DNA from: Eubacterium sp. AF22-8LB
Lineage (GTDB): Bacteria; Bacillota_I; Bacilli_A; Erysipelotrichales; Erysipelotrichaceae
Assembly: GCF_003458715.1 (NCBI RefSeq)
Contig: NZ_QRVI01000013.1
Location: 1,042 to 65,041 of the forward strand
Reading direction: 5' to 3'
Length of the DNA stretch: 64,000 nt
In this document: positions 32,373 through 41,029 of the stretch, piece after piece
Position numbering within the stretch: position 1 is the first letter of the stretch
Layout: each line of letters starts with the position of its first letter
The notes under the pieces: generated by a model
Told to the model about the DNA's origin: nothing
The model's database searches: none
What the model saw: the letters and a program-made list of their open reading frames with translations, nothing else
Position numbers and translations under genes: made by a program

Positions 32373-33272
32373 ATGGAACAACCACCAAAATTTATACCTG
32401 ATAAAGAGATGGGCAAAATAGGGGGATCCTTATGGCTATATATTGTTATGCAGCTAACTCTATCCTTTATGTTGAGCTTTATTGCGATGCCAATATTCAT
32501 GTCTGCTATGTATTTTGATTACTCCATTATAACTGCATTTGTTACAATGCTTGTTTCATTTGTTACAGGAATCATTATGATTTATTTTTTGAGCAATACT
32601 TTTAAAAGGAATATAAAGGACTTAAAGTTTTCGTTTAAGCCTAAAGAAACAATTGACACCATCGCCATGATGTATTTTTTAAATTGTGCGATTGGCATTC
32701 TTGGTGCTTTATTATCAAAATTTGGATTTCCAGATACAAGTCCCGATTTTTCGTTAAATGGAGGCTTTCTTTATAATCTGTTTACTTTTATTAACGTAGT
32801 TCTGTTGGCTCCTATATTTGAAGAGTTGATTTTTAGAGGTATGATTTTGCAAGTATTATCCAAATACAATAGGATATTCGCAATTCTTGTTACTTCTTTA
32901 TTATTTGGCTTGTTACATTTGAATATGACGCAGGCTGTACCGGCATTTTTTATGAGTCTTGTGCTTTGTTATATGTGCTTAAAAACAGACAGTATATTGG
33001 TCACAATATTGGCACATGCGGGAAATAATTTTTTAGCTTTAATGTCTGTTTATTCAGATACCATGGTTTTGATTCCAATCGTGATTATGGTTTTAGCTAT
33101 TTATGGTCTTGCTACAATAATCCTAAAATCAAAGGAAGTTGATGTATTTGTAAAAGAAGAAAAGACAGGTATAAATTGGTATGTAAAATTCTTTAAAAAG
33201 ATTCCGAACGCTTTATATCTAGGCTTTACAACAATTTGGATCTTGGGATCACTTATTATCAATATGTTTTAA
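32373..33272 (+). CDS. CPBP family intramembrane glutamic endopeptidase
   Basis: Starting at the ATG at 32373 (MEQPPKFIPDKEMG; a GTG at 32364 is possible), the protein is 299 residues with about eight hydrophobic segments. The Abi/CAAX-protease signature is present: EELIFRGMILQVL near 150 (Glu-Glu-x3-Arg), FGLLHLN near 185 and LAHAGNNFLAL near 225. In bacteria these membrane proteases are linked to bacteriocin self-immunity, signalling and maturation of small peptides. No bacteriocin gene is adjacent, so the role is open. Confidence 0.9.
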   Translation: MEQPPKFIPDKEMGKIGGSLWLYIVMQLTLSFMLSFIAMPIFMSAMYFDYSIITAFVTMLVSFVTGIIMIYFLSNTFKRNIKDLKFSFKPKETIDTIAMMYFLNCAIGILGALLSKFGFPDTSPDFSLNGGFLYNLFTFINVVLLAPIFEELIFRGMILQVLSKYNRIFAILVTSLLFGLLHLNMTQAVPAFFMSLVLCYMCLKTDSILVTILAHAGNNFLALMSVYSDTMVLIPIVIMVLAIYGLATIILKSKEVDVFVKEEKTGINWYVKFFKKIPNALYLGFTTIWILGSLIINMF

Positions 33273-33310
33273 AAAAAAGGTATTTCCAAAAATGAGGAAA
33301 TGCCTTTTCT
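33273..33310. terminator. Bidirectional terminator between CPBP and DUF2130 genes
   Basis: AAAAGGTATTTCC pairs with GGAAATGCCTTTT around an A-rich loop, with flanking A and T runs. The genes converge here. Confidence 0.88.
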
Positions 33311-33311
33311 G

Positions 33312-34979
33312 TTACTGATTTTCTTGTTCCTTTTTTAGTTCATCAAACTTTTGTTTCATTGTAGGATTATTCCGTGTTAAACGCTTGATGGTTAAATCTT
33401 CCGCTTTATTGTTAGCTAACTGTAATTGTCTTTCACTTGATAGTAAAGCTTCTTTTGTCTTTTGAAGATGTGAAATTGTTTTATCAATTTCTCCAATAGC
33501 GTCGTTGAATCTTCTAGAAGCTAATTCATAATTTCTTGAGAACTTTTGTTTAAAATCATTCATATTTTCTTCAAAATGTGTAATATCAATATTTTGATTG
33601 CGCACTAACTGCAATTCATTCTTGTATTGTAAAGAATTCAATGCAGCATTTCTTAAAATGGTGATCATTGGAATAAAGAATTGAGGACGAATCACATACA
33701 TCTTTGGATAACGATGCGACTTATCAACAATCCCTGTATTATATAATTCATTCTCTGGTTCTAGCATTGATACAAGCACGGCATATTCACAATTCTTTTC
33801 GTTACGGTCTTTATCTAATTCCTTTAAGAAATCTTCATTTTTATGTTTCGTTGCTGTTTTATCATTTTCGTTTTTCATTTCAAACATGATGGAAATGATT
33901 TCAATTCCATTCTCATCTAATTCACGATAAATATAATCGCCCTTTGATCCAGTACGCGCATCATTATCTTTTTCAAAGTATGCATTTTGAAAGCCTGTTG
34001 CACGAAGTTTATTGAATTCAATTTCACAATGTTGTTCTAAAGATTCACCAATCATCTTGGTAGATTGTTTCAACTTAAAATCTTTATAGTAGGCAATCTG
34101 TTCATCTTTGGTTTGTAGTAATGTATCATATTTTTCCTGCAGGCTTTTTTCTTGAAGCTGGTATTTCATTTTATCCTGCTCAATTTGATTCTGTAGGTCT
34201 TGCTTAATACTCTTTACATTCAATTCGTTTTCAACCTTTGCCTTATCCATATCTTGTTTTAAAGACTGGATTTCAAGGTTCTTTTCATTTAGTTTTGATT
34301 GGTATGTATTTTCTAGATTTGCCTTTAATACTTTTTCGTTGTTTGAAATGTTGTTCTTTAAGGCTAGAATTTCATTGTCCTTTGCCTGCAGCTGCAATTT
34401 GTATTCTTGTTCAGTCTTAGATTCGTTGATTTTATTTTGTGAAAGGATTTGATCAAGCTTGGCATTTAATTTAGAAATCTCTAAATCTTTTTGGTTTAAC
34501 TGTTCCTGGAATTCCTTTTGCGTTTCCGACTTTGTGAGCTGCGTACTTGCCTCTAGCTTTTCTTTTAATGAAATGACCTCTTGTTCTTTATCACTTTGTT
34601 TCTGATTGAAATCCGATTGCAGCTGTTTGATTTCAAGTTCTTTTTTGTTTAATTGCTCTTGATAAGCTTTTTCAGTTTCACTCTTGATAATTTGTTCAGT
34701 TGACTTTAATTGTTCTTTTAAAGAAATGATTTCTTGTTCTTTATCATTTTGTTTTTTACTAAAGTTCGATTGAAGTTCTTTGATCTCTAAGATTTTTTGA
34801 TTTAATTTAGATTCAAATTCTTTTTCAAGTTTAGATTGAATGATTTGGTTCGAGTTTTTTTGTCTTTCATTTAATTCTTTTTCAAATTCTTCATTACGAA
34901 CTTGTTGTAAGATTTCATGATATTGACTTTCATCCACTTGGAATACAGTTCCACAATTAGGACATTTTATTTGACTCAT
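33312..34979 (-). CDS. DUF2130 domain protein with long repetitive coiled coil
   Basis: This 555-residue cytoplasmic protein has a short N-terminal zinc-ribbon-like CPNCGTVF, then about 270 residues of coiled coil. The coiled coil is built from repeats of about 35-50 residues with a recurring QEQLN-x-K-x-LEI core (copies near 50, 108, 158, 190, 222). A DUF2130 domain (about 290-450) follows, with EQHCEIEFNKLRATGF, KGDYIYRE and FEMKNENDKTATKHKNEDFLKELDKDR, a PD-(D/E)XK-like layout (Asp, then Glu-x-Lys). A second coil follows. The family is widespread, resembles RmuC and is suspected to be a nuclease; its function is not established. GGAGG precedes the start. Confidence 0.85.
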   Translation of the reverse strand: MSQIKCPNCGTVFQVDESQYHEILQQVRNEEFEKELNERQKNSNQIIQSKLEKEFESKLNQKILEIKELQSNFSKKQNDKEQEIISLKEQLKSTEQIIKSETEKAYQEQLNKKELEIKQLQSDFNQKQSDKEQEVISLKEKLEASTQLTKSETQKEFQEQLNQKDLEISKLNAKLDQILSQNKINESKTEQEYKLQLQAKDNEILALKNNISNNEKVLKANLENTYQSKLNEKNLEIQSLKQDMDKAKVENELNVKSIKQDLQNQIEQDKMKYQLQEKSLQEKYDTLLQTKDEQIAYYKDFKLKQSTKMIGESLEQHCEIEFNKLRATGFQNAYFEKDNDARTGSKGDYIYRELDENGIEIISIMFEMKNENDKTATKHKNEDFLKELDKDRNEKNCEYAVLVSMLEPENELYNTGIVDKSHRYPKMYVIRPQFFIPMITILRNAALNSLQYKNELQLVRNQNIDITHFEENMNDFKQKFSRNYELASRRFNDAIGEIDKTISHLQKTKEALLSSERQLQLANNKAEDLTIKRLTRNNPTMKQKFDELKKEQENQ

Positions 34980-35077
34980 AAGGTACCTCCATTTTATAAG
35001 ATTATAATCATTAAACTGACAATATTGATGTCTAAAACTATATTAATTATAATATTTAAAAAAAATCAAAAAAAGAC

Positions 35078-35106
35078 TTGCATAATATAAAATCACATGG
35101 TATATT
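35078..35106 (+). promoter_or_regulatory. Promoter of the tRNA-Ile/tRNA-Ala pair
   Basis: TTGCAT (35078-35083), 17 bp, TATATT (35101-35106). The tRNA-Ile gene starts 19 bp downstream. Confidence 0.8.
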
Positions 35107-35125
35107 AAATGGGCATTCAGCAAAT

Positions 35126-35202
<77 letters not shown>

Positions 35203-35216
35203 TTTGCTGAAGATAT

Positions 35217-35292
35217 GGGGTGTTAGCTCAGCTGGGAGAGCACCTGCCTTGCACGCAGGGGGTCATCGGTTCGATCCCGATACGCTCCACCA
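35217..35292 (+). tRNA. tRNA-Ala (anticodon TGC)
   Basis: Acceptor GGGGTGT pairs with ACGCTCC, the D arm is GCTC...GAGC, and the anticodon arm CCTGC-CTTGCAC-GCAGG has TGC in the loop. The T arm contains GGTTCGATCCC, and CCA is encoded. The length is 76 nt, 14 nt after tRNA-Ile. The Ile-Ala pair is typical of rRNA spacers but no rRNA is present here. Confidence 0.97.
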
Positions 35293-35303
35293 ATTTAAAA
35301 AGT

Positions 35304-35329
35304 AAGTCATCTTCGGATGACTTTTTTTC
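35304..35329 (+). terminator. Intrinsic terminator of the tRNA transcript
   Basis: AAGTCATC pairs with GATGACTT around a TTCG tetraloop, followed by TTTTTTC. Confidence 0.92.
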
Positions 35330-35347
35330 TATATAAAGAGGACAATT

Positions 35348-35827
35348 ATGTATATACAATATTATGATTCACCATTAGGTAAAATCTTATTGGCTGCCGA
35401 TGAAATCGGATTGATTGGCGTTTGGTTTGAAAATCAAAAATATTATGCGAATGGCTTAAAAGAACCAATAGAAAAAGAAACAGCTGTATTAAAAGAAACA
35501 AAAGAATGGTTGAATCTATATTTTAGTGGTAAAGAACCAAAGGTTTTACCTAAGATGCATTTGATTGGAACTGAATTTCAAAAGAAAGTATGGAAACTAC
35601 TTCTTAAAATACCCTATGGTAAAACTATGACATATAAAGACATCGCAAGAATGATTTCACCAAATATGTCAGCACAAGCAGTGGGAAGTGCTGTAGGACA
35701 TAATAAAATCTCGATTTTGATTCCTTGTCATAGAGTAATTGGATCCAATAATAGTTTAACTGGATATGCAGATGGAATCGAAAGAAAAGAAAATTTATTG
35801 AAATTAGAAAAAAAGATTGAGAATTAG
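35348..35827 (+). CDS. ogt: Methylated-DNA--protein-cysteine methyltransferase
   Basis: This 159-residue suicide repair protein moves alkyl groups from O6-alkylguanine to its own cysteine. The active site is ILIPCHRVIGSNN (Cys of PCHRV near 128). The DNA-binding helix-turn-helix is in VWKLLLKIPYGKTMTYKDIA and AVGSAVGHNKIS. A short N-terminal RNase-H-like domain (MYIQYYDSPLGKILLAADE) makes it Ogt-like rather than Ada-like. AAAGAGGACAATT precedes the ATG. Confidence 0.96.
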   Translation: MYIQYYDSPLGKILLAADEIGLIGVWFENQKYYANGLKEPIEKETAVLKETKEWLNLYFSGKEPKVLPKMHLIGTEFQKKVWKLLLKIPYGKTMTYKDIARMISPNMSAQAVGSAVGHNKISILIPCHRVIGSNNSLTGYADGIERKENLLKLEKKIEN

Positions 35828-35913
35828 TTTTGTTTTATATATGAAAATATATACATGTGTTGTGGTATGATAAATACTACTTGTGTAGTATCTTTCCTGT
35901 TGAATCAAAAAAT

Positions 35914-35950
35914 GAACCCCTAGAGATTGCAGTCCCTAGGGGTTCTTACT
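35914..35950 (+). terminator. Strong hairpin/terminator in the ogt-WYL intergenic region
   Basis: GAACCCCTAG pairs perfectly with CTAGGGGTTC across an 11-nt loop, followed by TTACTTATCTTT. The U-tract is interrupted, so it may act as an mRNA 3'-end or structural hairpin. Confidence 0.65.
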
Positions 35951-36043
35951 TATCTTTCAATGCCAAAAACATTATAACAGAAAATTTAAGTCAATATAGT
36001 AAAAGGTTAATTTTTGTTGTAATTTGATAGGCATTATTTTACT

Positions 36044-37156
36044 ATGTATGAACATATAGATTTGGTGAAAATATGGAGTTTGAAAATGGGAAAGAATGAA
36101 TTAGAAATTTATTTTTATTTAAAAGATCATACAGATTTAAATCATCCTATAAAAGTGGGTGATTTAAAAAAGAAGTTAGGGGATAGTTCAGATCGTCATA
36201 CTTTTAAAAAGAAACTTCATAGTGTCATTCTGTTGTGCGGTAAAGATAAAATAAGCTACACAGGAGAATTAGATGGACGTTTAGGTAAGATTTGGTATAA
36301 CCAGCCACTAAATGTGGAACGAATGAATAGATTATTACAAGCAATCGATTGTTCACCCTTATATGAGAATTCAGAAGAAAAAGAAAAAATAAAAGAAGTT
36401 TTAAAATGTCATTTGCAATCAGAAAAATACAAAGAACAAAAGTTAGATTCCGATGTTCAAATAGTTAACACTATAGAACGTAGAAGAGGTTATTATTTAC
36501 AATATCACCATAACGAATGGGACCTTGTCCATAGTATACAAGAAGCTATAGATGATGAATATGCTATTAAATGTGATTTGATGCACAGAACGTCAGACGG
36601 AAAATATACTACGTATAGAAAGAATACTGTAATTAGCCCATATCGTTTGATTATGTATGATAATCACTATTATATGATTGGATTATGGGATCGTAATACG
36701 GGAGAAAATGAAAAAAATACGATTCGTGTATTTGATTTAAGAAAAATATCTTGTTTGTCCTTAGCGACTACAAAATCAGGAACGGCGCGTTATAGAAGAA
36801 GTAAAAAGTGTTCGATTATTATGGAAAAAGAATTATCTCAAATGAAAGATGAAACATTATTTAGAAATCAGATTTGTTTTGATAATTTAGATAAGATGGA
36901 AAAACTATGTAAAGTGCCAGAGTTTCGCTTTAAAGCAAAAAATATGGATGATGCAATCTATGATACGTTTGGAACGAAATGCTGTAAATATGAAGATGAG
37001 ATATATACCGTGAAATGTTCAGAACAATTTTTTATAAAATGGGTAATGGGATATGTAGATTCTGTTGAATTATTGGATGAAGATGAAATAAGTCATTATG
37101 TAAAAGAAACCATACAAAGAAGATTAAAAGAGGCTATAAAAAAATGGAGTGATTAG
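36044..37156 (+). CDS. WYL domain-containing transcriptional regulator
   Basis: This 370-residue protein has an N-terminal winged-helix-like part (about 1-110; LKMGKNELEIYFYLKDHT, VGDLKKKLGDSSDRHTFKKKL). A WYL domain spans about 165-260, with KNTVISPYRLIMYDNHYYMIGLWD and then RVFDLRKIS. A C-terminal WCX-like region ends EEISH-type helices. WYL regulators bind nucleic-acid or nucleotide ligands and often control defence and DNA-damage loci. It is transcribed alone and is the first gene of the accessory region. I could not see a clear ribosome-binding site. A terminator overlaps its stop. Confidence 0.88.
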   Translation: MYEHIDLVKIWSLKMGKNELEIYFYLKDHTDLNHPIKVGDLKKKLGDSSDRHTFKKKLHSVILLCGKDKISYTGELDGRLGKIWYNQPLNVERMNRLLQAIDCSPLYENSEEKEKIKEVLKCHLQSEKYKEQKLDSDVQIVNTIERRRGYYLQYHHNEWDLVHSIQEAIDDEYAIKCDLMHRTSDGKYTTYRKNTVISPYRLIMYDNHYYMIGLWDRNTGENEKNTIRVFDLRKISCLSLATTKSGTARYRRSKKCSIIMEKELSQMKDETLFRNQICFDNLDKMEKLCKVPEFRFKAKNMDDAIYDTFGTKCCKYEDEIYTVKCSEQFFIKWVMGYVDSVELLDEDEISHYVKETIQRRLKEAIKKWSD

Positions 37157-37170
37157 AACTCCATTTTTTT
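37138..37170 (+). terminator. Intrinsic terminator overlapping WYL gene stop
   Basis: AAAATGGAGT pairs with ACTCCATTTT, followed by TTT. The loop contains the stop codon. Confidence 0.82.
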
Positions 37171-37190
37171 ATGCCTAATGTTAAATGGTA

Positions 37191-37263
37191 AAAAAATTAA
37201 CCTAAAACAATAATTTGTTAGTTATTTTGAAGCAAATTTTTTTGCTCAGGAGGTTAATTTTTT
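37191..37263 (+). promoter_or_regulatory. Structured leader with 13-bp closing stem on the ribosome-binding site
   Basis: AAAAAATTAACCT (37191-37203) is perfectly complementary to AGGTTAATTTTTT (37251-37263), which ends at the base before the ATG and contains part of the AGGAGG ribosome-binding site. Inside are a second hairpin AGCAAA...TTTGCT (37231-37246) and a weaker one (AATAA...TTATT near 37209-37226), giving a three-way-junction-like layout of 73 nt. AT-richness tempers the significance. Confidence 0.5.
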
Positions 37264-37692
37264 ATGGCACAAATTCAATTATTTGATTCCAAAATTCAAA
37301 AATTAGTTACGATCGATTCTACCGCGTATATAAAAGCGCGTGATGAGTATTGTAAAAGAAAGAATATTAACAAGTCAGGTTTCGCATCTGACTTTTCTTT
37401 TACTTTCAACTATAAAAATATACAAGATCGTAAACTTCAAAATTTAGCTACATATTGCACAGATCATTATTATCCTGGAGAATTACCAAAAAAACCTGAA
37501 TCTATTTTAAAACCAATGCGACAACTTGGAAAAATGCTTAAAAATGATGAATATGCATTTTTAATTCCTGTAAATAATACAATTGAATCTAAAATAGAAT
37601 TGCTAGAAACATTGATTGGTGATTTACTACAAGAAGATTTGGATGAAAATCAAATTAAAAGATTGAAGGTATCAATTAACTCTTTAAAGTAG
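37264..37692 (+). CDS. Unrecognised protein, tandem paralogue A
   Basis: I do not recognise this 142-residue protein. It shares a layout with the next gene: a short N-terminal hairpin (LFDSKIQKLVTID), Y-x-KxRDEY, a small-x-GF segment, then NLATYC followed by PGELPKKPESIL, then LGKMLKNDEYAFL, and a helical C-terminus. The central part looks like a helix-turn-helix (DEYCKRKNINKSGFASD), so DNA binding is possible but unproven. A strong AGGAGG precedes the ATG, partly inside the structured leader stem. Confidence 0.7.
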   Translation: MAQIQLFDSKIQKLVTIDSTAYIKARDEYCKRKNINKSGFASDFSFTFNYKNIQDRKLQNLATYCTDHYYPGELPKKPESILKPMRQLGKMLKNDEYAFLIPVNNTIESKIELLETLIGDLLQEDLDENQIKRLKVSINSLK

Positions 37693-37762
37693 TAAAAAAT
37701 AACGCCATTCATAAGACTTTTGAATCCTTATAATAAGCATTGTTAGAAAGTTAATGGTGTTT

Positions 37763-38197
37763 ATGGTTAGAAAGCTTTATGATCAAGATAGAAAAACTAT
37801 TTTAGTCATCAATTGCAATCAATATTTAAAAGATCGAGATGAGTATATAGAAAAAAATAAAATTACGCATAATGGATTTCAAATGCGAGTAAGAGATAAA
37901 TTAGGATTGAATTCAAGTTCTATTCGAAGAATTCAGGATATAGGTACATATTGTAAAACGGGTACATATCCAGGAAAGGAACCAAAAAAAGATGCAACGC
38001 TTATTGAAATCATGAAATGTTTAGGTTTTTTTTTAAAGGATGATGAATATGCATATTTAGACGAATATTCAAAGAAAATTGAAAACATGACTATAGATCA
38101 AAAATTAAATTTAATTGAGCAACTTATAGAAGAAATAATGCTTTTAGAAAATCGTGAAATCTATATAAAAAAGATTCAGTCAAAATTAAAATGGTAA
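37763..38197 (+). CDS. Unrecognised protein, tandem paralogue B
   Basis: This 144-residue protein is similar to the preceding one. It has matching KLYDQDRKTILVI, YLKDRDEYIEKNKITHNGF, IQDIGTYCKTG, YPGKEPKKDATLIE and LGFFLKDDEYAYL, then a helical tail. The similarity sets the start at 37763 (MVRKLYDQ), although an in-frame ATG exists at 37754. Its own TATAAT (37729-37734) suggests separate transcription. The function is unknown, and the pair arose by tandem duplication. Confidence 0.7.
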   Translation: MVRKLYDQDRKTILVINCNQYLKDRDEYIEKNKITHNGFQMRVRDKLGLNSSSIRRIQDIGTYCKTGTYPGKEPKKDATLIEIMKCLGFFLKDDEYAYLDEYSKKIENMTIDQKLNLIEQLIEEIMLLENREIYIKKIQSKLKW

Positions 38198-38217
38198 AAT
38201 TTTTTGCCATTTTTTTG
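38188..38217 (+). terminator. Probable terminator after paralogue B
   Basis: AAAATGG pairs with CCATTTT, followed by TTTT. The stem is AT-rich and the loop contains the stop codon region. Confidence 0.55.
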
Positions 38218-38262
38218 ATATATATTCTTTTACAATGAATGTATCAAGAAAGTAGGAATATT

Positions 38263-39210
38263 ATGGTAAAAAAATTATTAAAAGGTATTTTGATTACGGG
38301 TGTAATGGTTATGGGAATTAGTGGATGTTCTTCAAATGTACAAGATGATAGTAAACAAAAAATTGTATCCATACAAAAAATGGATAAATCTTTTAAAAGT
38401 GAAAAAAGAGAAGAGAAGCTTGATACGTTAAAGAAAGTTTTGAAATCGCAATCTAAATATTTAAAAGAAGAGAATCAAGATAACAATGTTTTGGACCAGT
38501 ATAAAAAAACAGTGACAAAAATGAGAAAGTATTTTATTTCAGATTATGAAAAAAATATAAAAGAAAATACATTGGAAAATGTAGAATCTATTCAGGATAA
38601 GCAACAAATTAATGAGAAAAAGGATAATTTAAATGCCTTAAAAACACTGGTGAGTGAGGAATATAAATTTACGTTAGATTCAAAAAAGCAATATGATTCT
38701 TATATGAAATCTATTACAGAAATAGCGACTCAATATGATGATAGAATTGCAGCTCTAGAAAAAGAGGAAGAAATGCAAAAGCAAGCTGAAATTGAGAAAC
38801 AAAAAGAAGCACAAAGGACATATTCTAATGAATTTTTTACAATTACTGTACCTGAAGAATGGGGTTCTAATTGGTCAATACAAGAAGATACATCTCGTAC
38901 AAATGTAATTGATGGGATTACAAGAGTGCGTGTTTTCATGTGTTCACATCATCCGTCTGATGGTTCAGAAGGTGGCGGAGCTGACATCTACGTTATAAAT
39001 ATGTCTGATTATGGAATTGATGAAGCTCACAGTAGTTCTTCTTTTTATCGCAGTTTAATTCCAGTAGCTGAAGATGAGCAAAAGTATTTATATTCACCTG
39101 ATGGAGAAACATCTCAGGGTTGGGTTGTTTTTGTTCAAAATGTTGCTGCATCCTTTATTGATGATGGAGCACGACATACAGTTCCACTCGCAACAATCAC
39201 ATTGAACTAG
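38263..39210 (+). CDS. Putative lipoprotein with coiled coil and C-terminal beta domain
   Basis: Starting at 38263 after AGGAAT, the 315-residue protein begins MVKKLLKGILITGVMVMG with lipobox ISGC, so it should be lipid-anchored outside the membrane. Residues about 30-185 are charged and helical (long Lys/Glu-rich coiled coil). From FFTITVPEEWG onward (about 190-315) it is beta-rich with VPEEW, a block seen in PsbP-like or adhesion-type lipoprotein domains. I cannot name a function. The membrane-protein gene follows 12 nt later, presumably in an operon. Confidence 0.7.
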   Translation: MVKKLLKGILITGVMVMGISGCSSNVQDDSKQKIVSIQKMDKSFKSEKREEKLDTLKKVLKSQSKYLKEENQDNNVLDQYKKTVTKMRKYFISDYEKNIKENTLENVESIQDKQQINEKKDNLNALKTLVSEEYKFTLDSKKQYDSYMKSITEIATQYDDRIAALEKEEEMQKQAEIEKQKEAQRTYSNEFFTITVPEEWGSNWSIQEDTSRTNVIDGITRVRVFMCSHHPSDGSEGGGADIYVINMSDYGIDEAHSSSSFYRSLIPVAEDEQKYLYSPDGETSQGWVVFVQNVAASFIDDGARHTVPLATITLN

Positions 39211-39222
39211 AGAGAGGTTTAT

Positions 39223-40155
39223 ATGGTAAAGATAAAAGAAAAATTGAATAATTCAATTTGCTTTGTTAAAGAAAATCCCATAGAAGGTCTTGCTAAATAT
39301 CTTCCTATATTTACTTGCGTATTAAGCATATTATTAACACTTATTAGTTTATTTATGTTTACAACAAGTGGTGGATTTTCTCATCAGTCTATTCAATTCA
39401 ATCAAAATTTTAGCCATGAAGGTGCTAATCTACCTGCTACAAAATTTGTGACAACTTTGGTAGATTTATTGTATTTAGCAAATATTATTGTTATATTGAC
39501 ACATTACTATCAAACACAGACTAAGAGTAAACGAATAGTTGTGGTTGGATTATTTGTGGTTGGAGTGATCGCAAAAATTTTATTCTATTTATGTTTATTT
39601 GAAGGAAAACCAAACTATGTAGTTTGGGCTGTCTTGGCCATCTTATTCTTTATAGGAATATTTACCTATGAAACTAATGAAATGACAAAACACATGATGA
39701 TTTCTTATATTGTCGTGAAGATTGTCTTGCCTGTTATTCTTTTTGTAGTTGAAAACATTGGAGCAGTTGTAGGAAATATTTTGTATGTTGCAATTTTTGG
39801 AGTCGTTTTATGGATTCTGATACATATATTCCTTGGTGCTGATTTTAGCTCATCCAATAGTACACCGTCTTCGACGACGTTAGATAAGGTACATGTAAGT
39901 AATGAATCAAATAAAGAACAGAAAAAAGACGATAAAAATGAAGTTAGAATAATTGAAATAGATCCAACATTAAAAGTTATTATTGTAAAAAATTTCCTTG
40001 GATTTTACTTTGTTCGAACTAAAAACTTCATGGGAATTCAAAGAGAATTGTGTCCTTTAAAAGATATGGAACAGGGAAAAGTGAAGTTAATTTGGCAAGA
40101 TACAAAAAAAGAGATTCCATTATCGAGAATCCCTTATGAAGAAAATGCAAAGTAG
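39223..40155 (+). CDS. Unrecognised polytopic membrane protein
   Basis: This 310-residue protein has about six hydrophobic segments within residues 28-205 (for example YLPIFTCVLSILLTLISLF and LYVAIFGVVLWILIHIFLG). A Ser/Lys-rich linker and a cytoplasmic beta-rich tail of about 80 residues (EVRIIEIDPTLKVIIVKN) follow. No known family was recognised. It is co-transcribed with the lipoprotein, so both could form a surface complex. Its stop is 1 nt from the convergent XRE regulator's stop, with no intrinsic terminator between them. Confidence 0.65.
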   Translation: MVKIKEKLNNSICFVKENPIEGLAKYLPIFTCVLSILLTLISLFMFTTSGGFSHQSIQFNQNFSHEGANLPATKFVTTLVDLLYLANIIVILTHYYQTQTKSKRIVVVGLFVVGVIAKILFYLCLFEGKPNYVVWAVLAILFFIGIFTYETNEMTKHMMISYIVVKIVLPVILFVVENIGAVVGNILYVAIFGVVLWILIHIFLGADFSSSNSTPSSTTLDKVHVSNESNKEQKKDDKNEVRIIEIDPTLKVIIVKNFLGFYFVRTKNFMGIQRELCPLKDMEQGKVKLIWQDTKKEIPLSRIPYEENAK

Positions 40156-40156
40156 T

Positions 40157-41029
40157 TTATTTAAATGACGATAGACGTTCCTTTGTTTTATTATCAATGT
40201 AATTTAGAATTTCTTTATTAACAATATCAAGAAGCTTTTGCTCCTGAATTTTACGAAATGTGATTTGTGAAAAATACGAAAATGTGTTTTCTCCAAGAAA
40301 CGTTAATAATTCAACAAAGGCTTCTTTTTCAGAATTACTTTTTGGGATAGGATGGTTCCAATAATTATTGATTTTTTCATGACAATTTAAAAAATTTTCA
40401 AATTCATTAGGATGAATGGAATTTTGAATTAATGAACAAATATCATCTTGATTGGAATATTTGAAATTATTTTGTAGGTAATTTATAAATCCTTCTGCAT
40501 CAAATTGAGTTTGTACCGAACAAGTATAGGCAATGTAGTAGTTTTCCATTCTCTTTAATATTTTTTGAGATAAATAGTTTTCAATACCCGTTTCTACAAT
40601 GCGCAATAAATGAATGTTGTTGATACGATTTGTAATATCCTGAAAGGACTCATTTTCAAACATAGTATTGATAAATGAGGCTTGTTCTGGATGATAGTGT
40701 AACGATTGTACACTGGTATAATTCAAGTTTGTATATTGATGTGCAGTTTCAACATCCATGTTGGCATTTTTAGAAATTCCAAGTAAATAATTTACATCAC
40801 ACTCTAATAATTCAGCCAATAAAATGAGTTCATATCCTTTAGGAATTGTATTTCCACGAATATAGGATCGAATAGTAGCTCTATTTATATACTTCTCTTC
40901 GTTTATATTATACTCCATATATTTTTCGGATAGTTTAGCTGCTAATTCTTCTTGTGTAAATTCCTTTTTTTTCATTTGTCCTTGTAATCGATTTCCAAAT
41001 TCATTCAAAAAGCTATAATATTCTTTCAT
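40157..41029 (-). CDS. XRE-family HTH regulator with large C-terminal domain
   Basis: This 290-residue protein has an N-terminal helix-turn-helix domain at about 8-85 (FGNRLQGQMKKKEFTQEELAAKL; INRATIRSYIRGNTIPKGYELILLAELLECDVNYLLG), a classical XRE fold. The C-terminal 200 residues are helical, without a recognised domain. AAGGAGAT precedes the ATG on the minus strand. It is divergent from the 41128 gene with about 100 bp between them, so it is the obvious candidate regulator of the phosphoesterase/macrodomain cluster. Confidence 0.85.
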   Translation of the reverse strand: MKEYYSFLNEFGNRLQGQMKKKEFTQEELAAKLSEKYMEYNINEEKYINRATIRSYIRGNTIPKGYELILLAELLECDVNYLLGISKNANMDVETAHQYTNLNYTSVQSLHYHPEQASFINTMFENESFQDITNRINNIHLLRIVETGIENYLSQKILKRMENYYIAYTCSVQTQFDAEGFINYLQNNFKYSNQDDICSLIQNSIHPNEFENFLNCHEKINNYWNHPIPKSNSEKEAFVELLTFLGENTFSYFSQITFRKIQEQKLLDIVNKEILNYIDNKTKERLSSFK

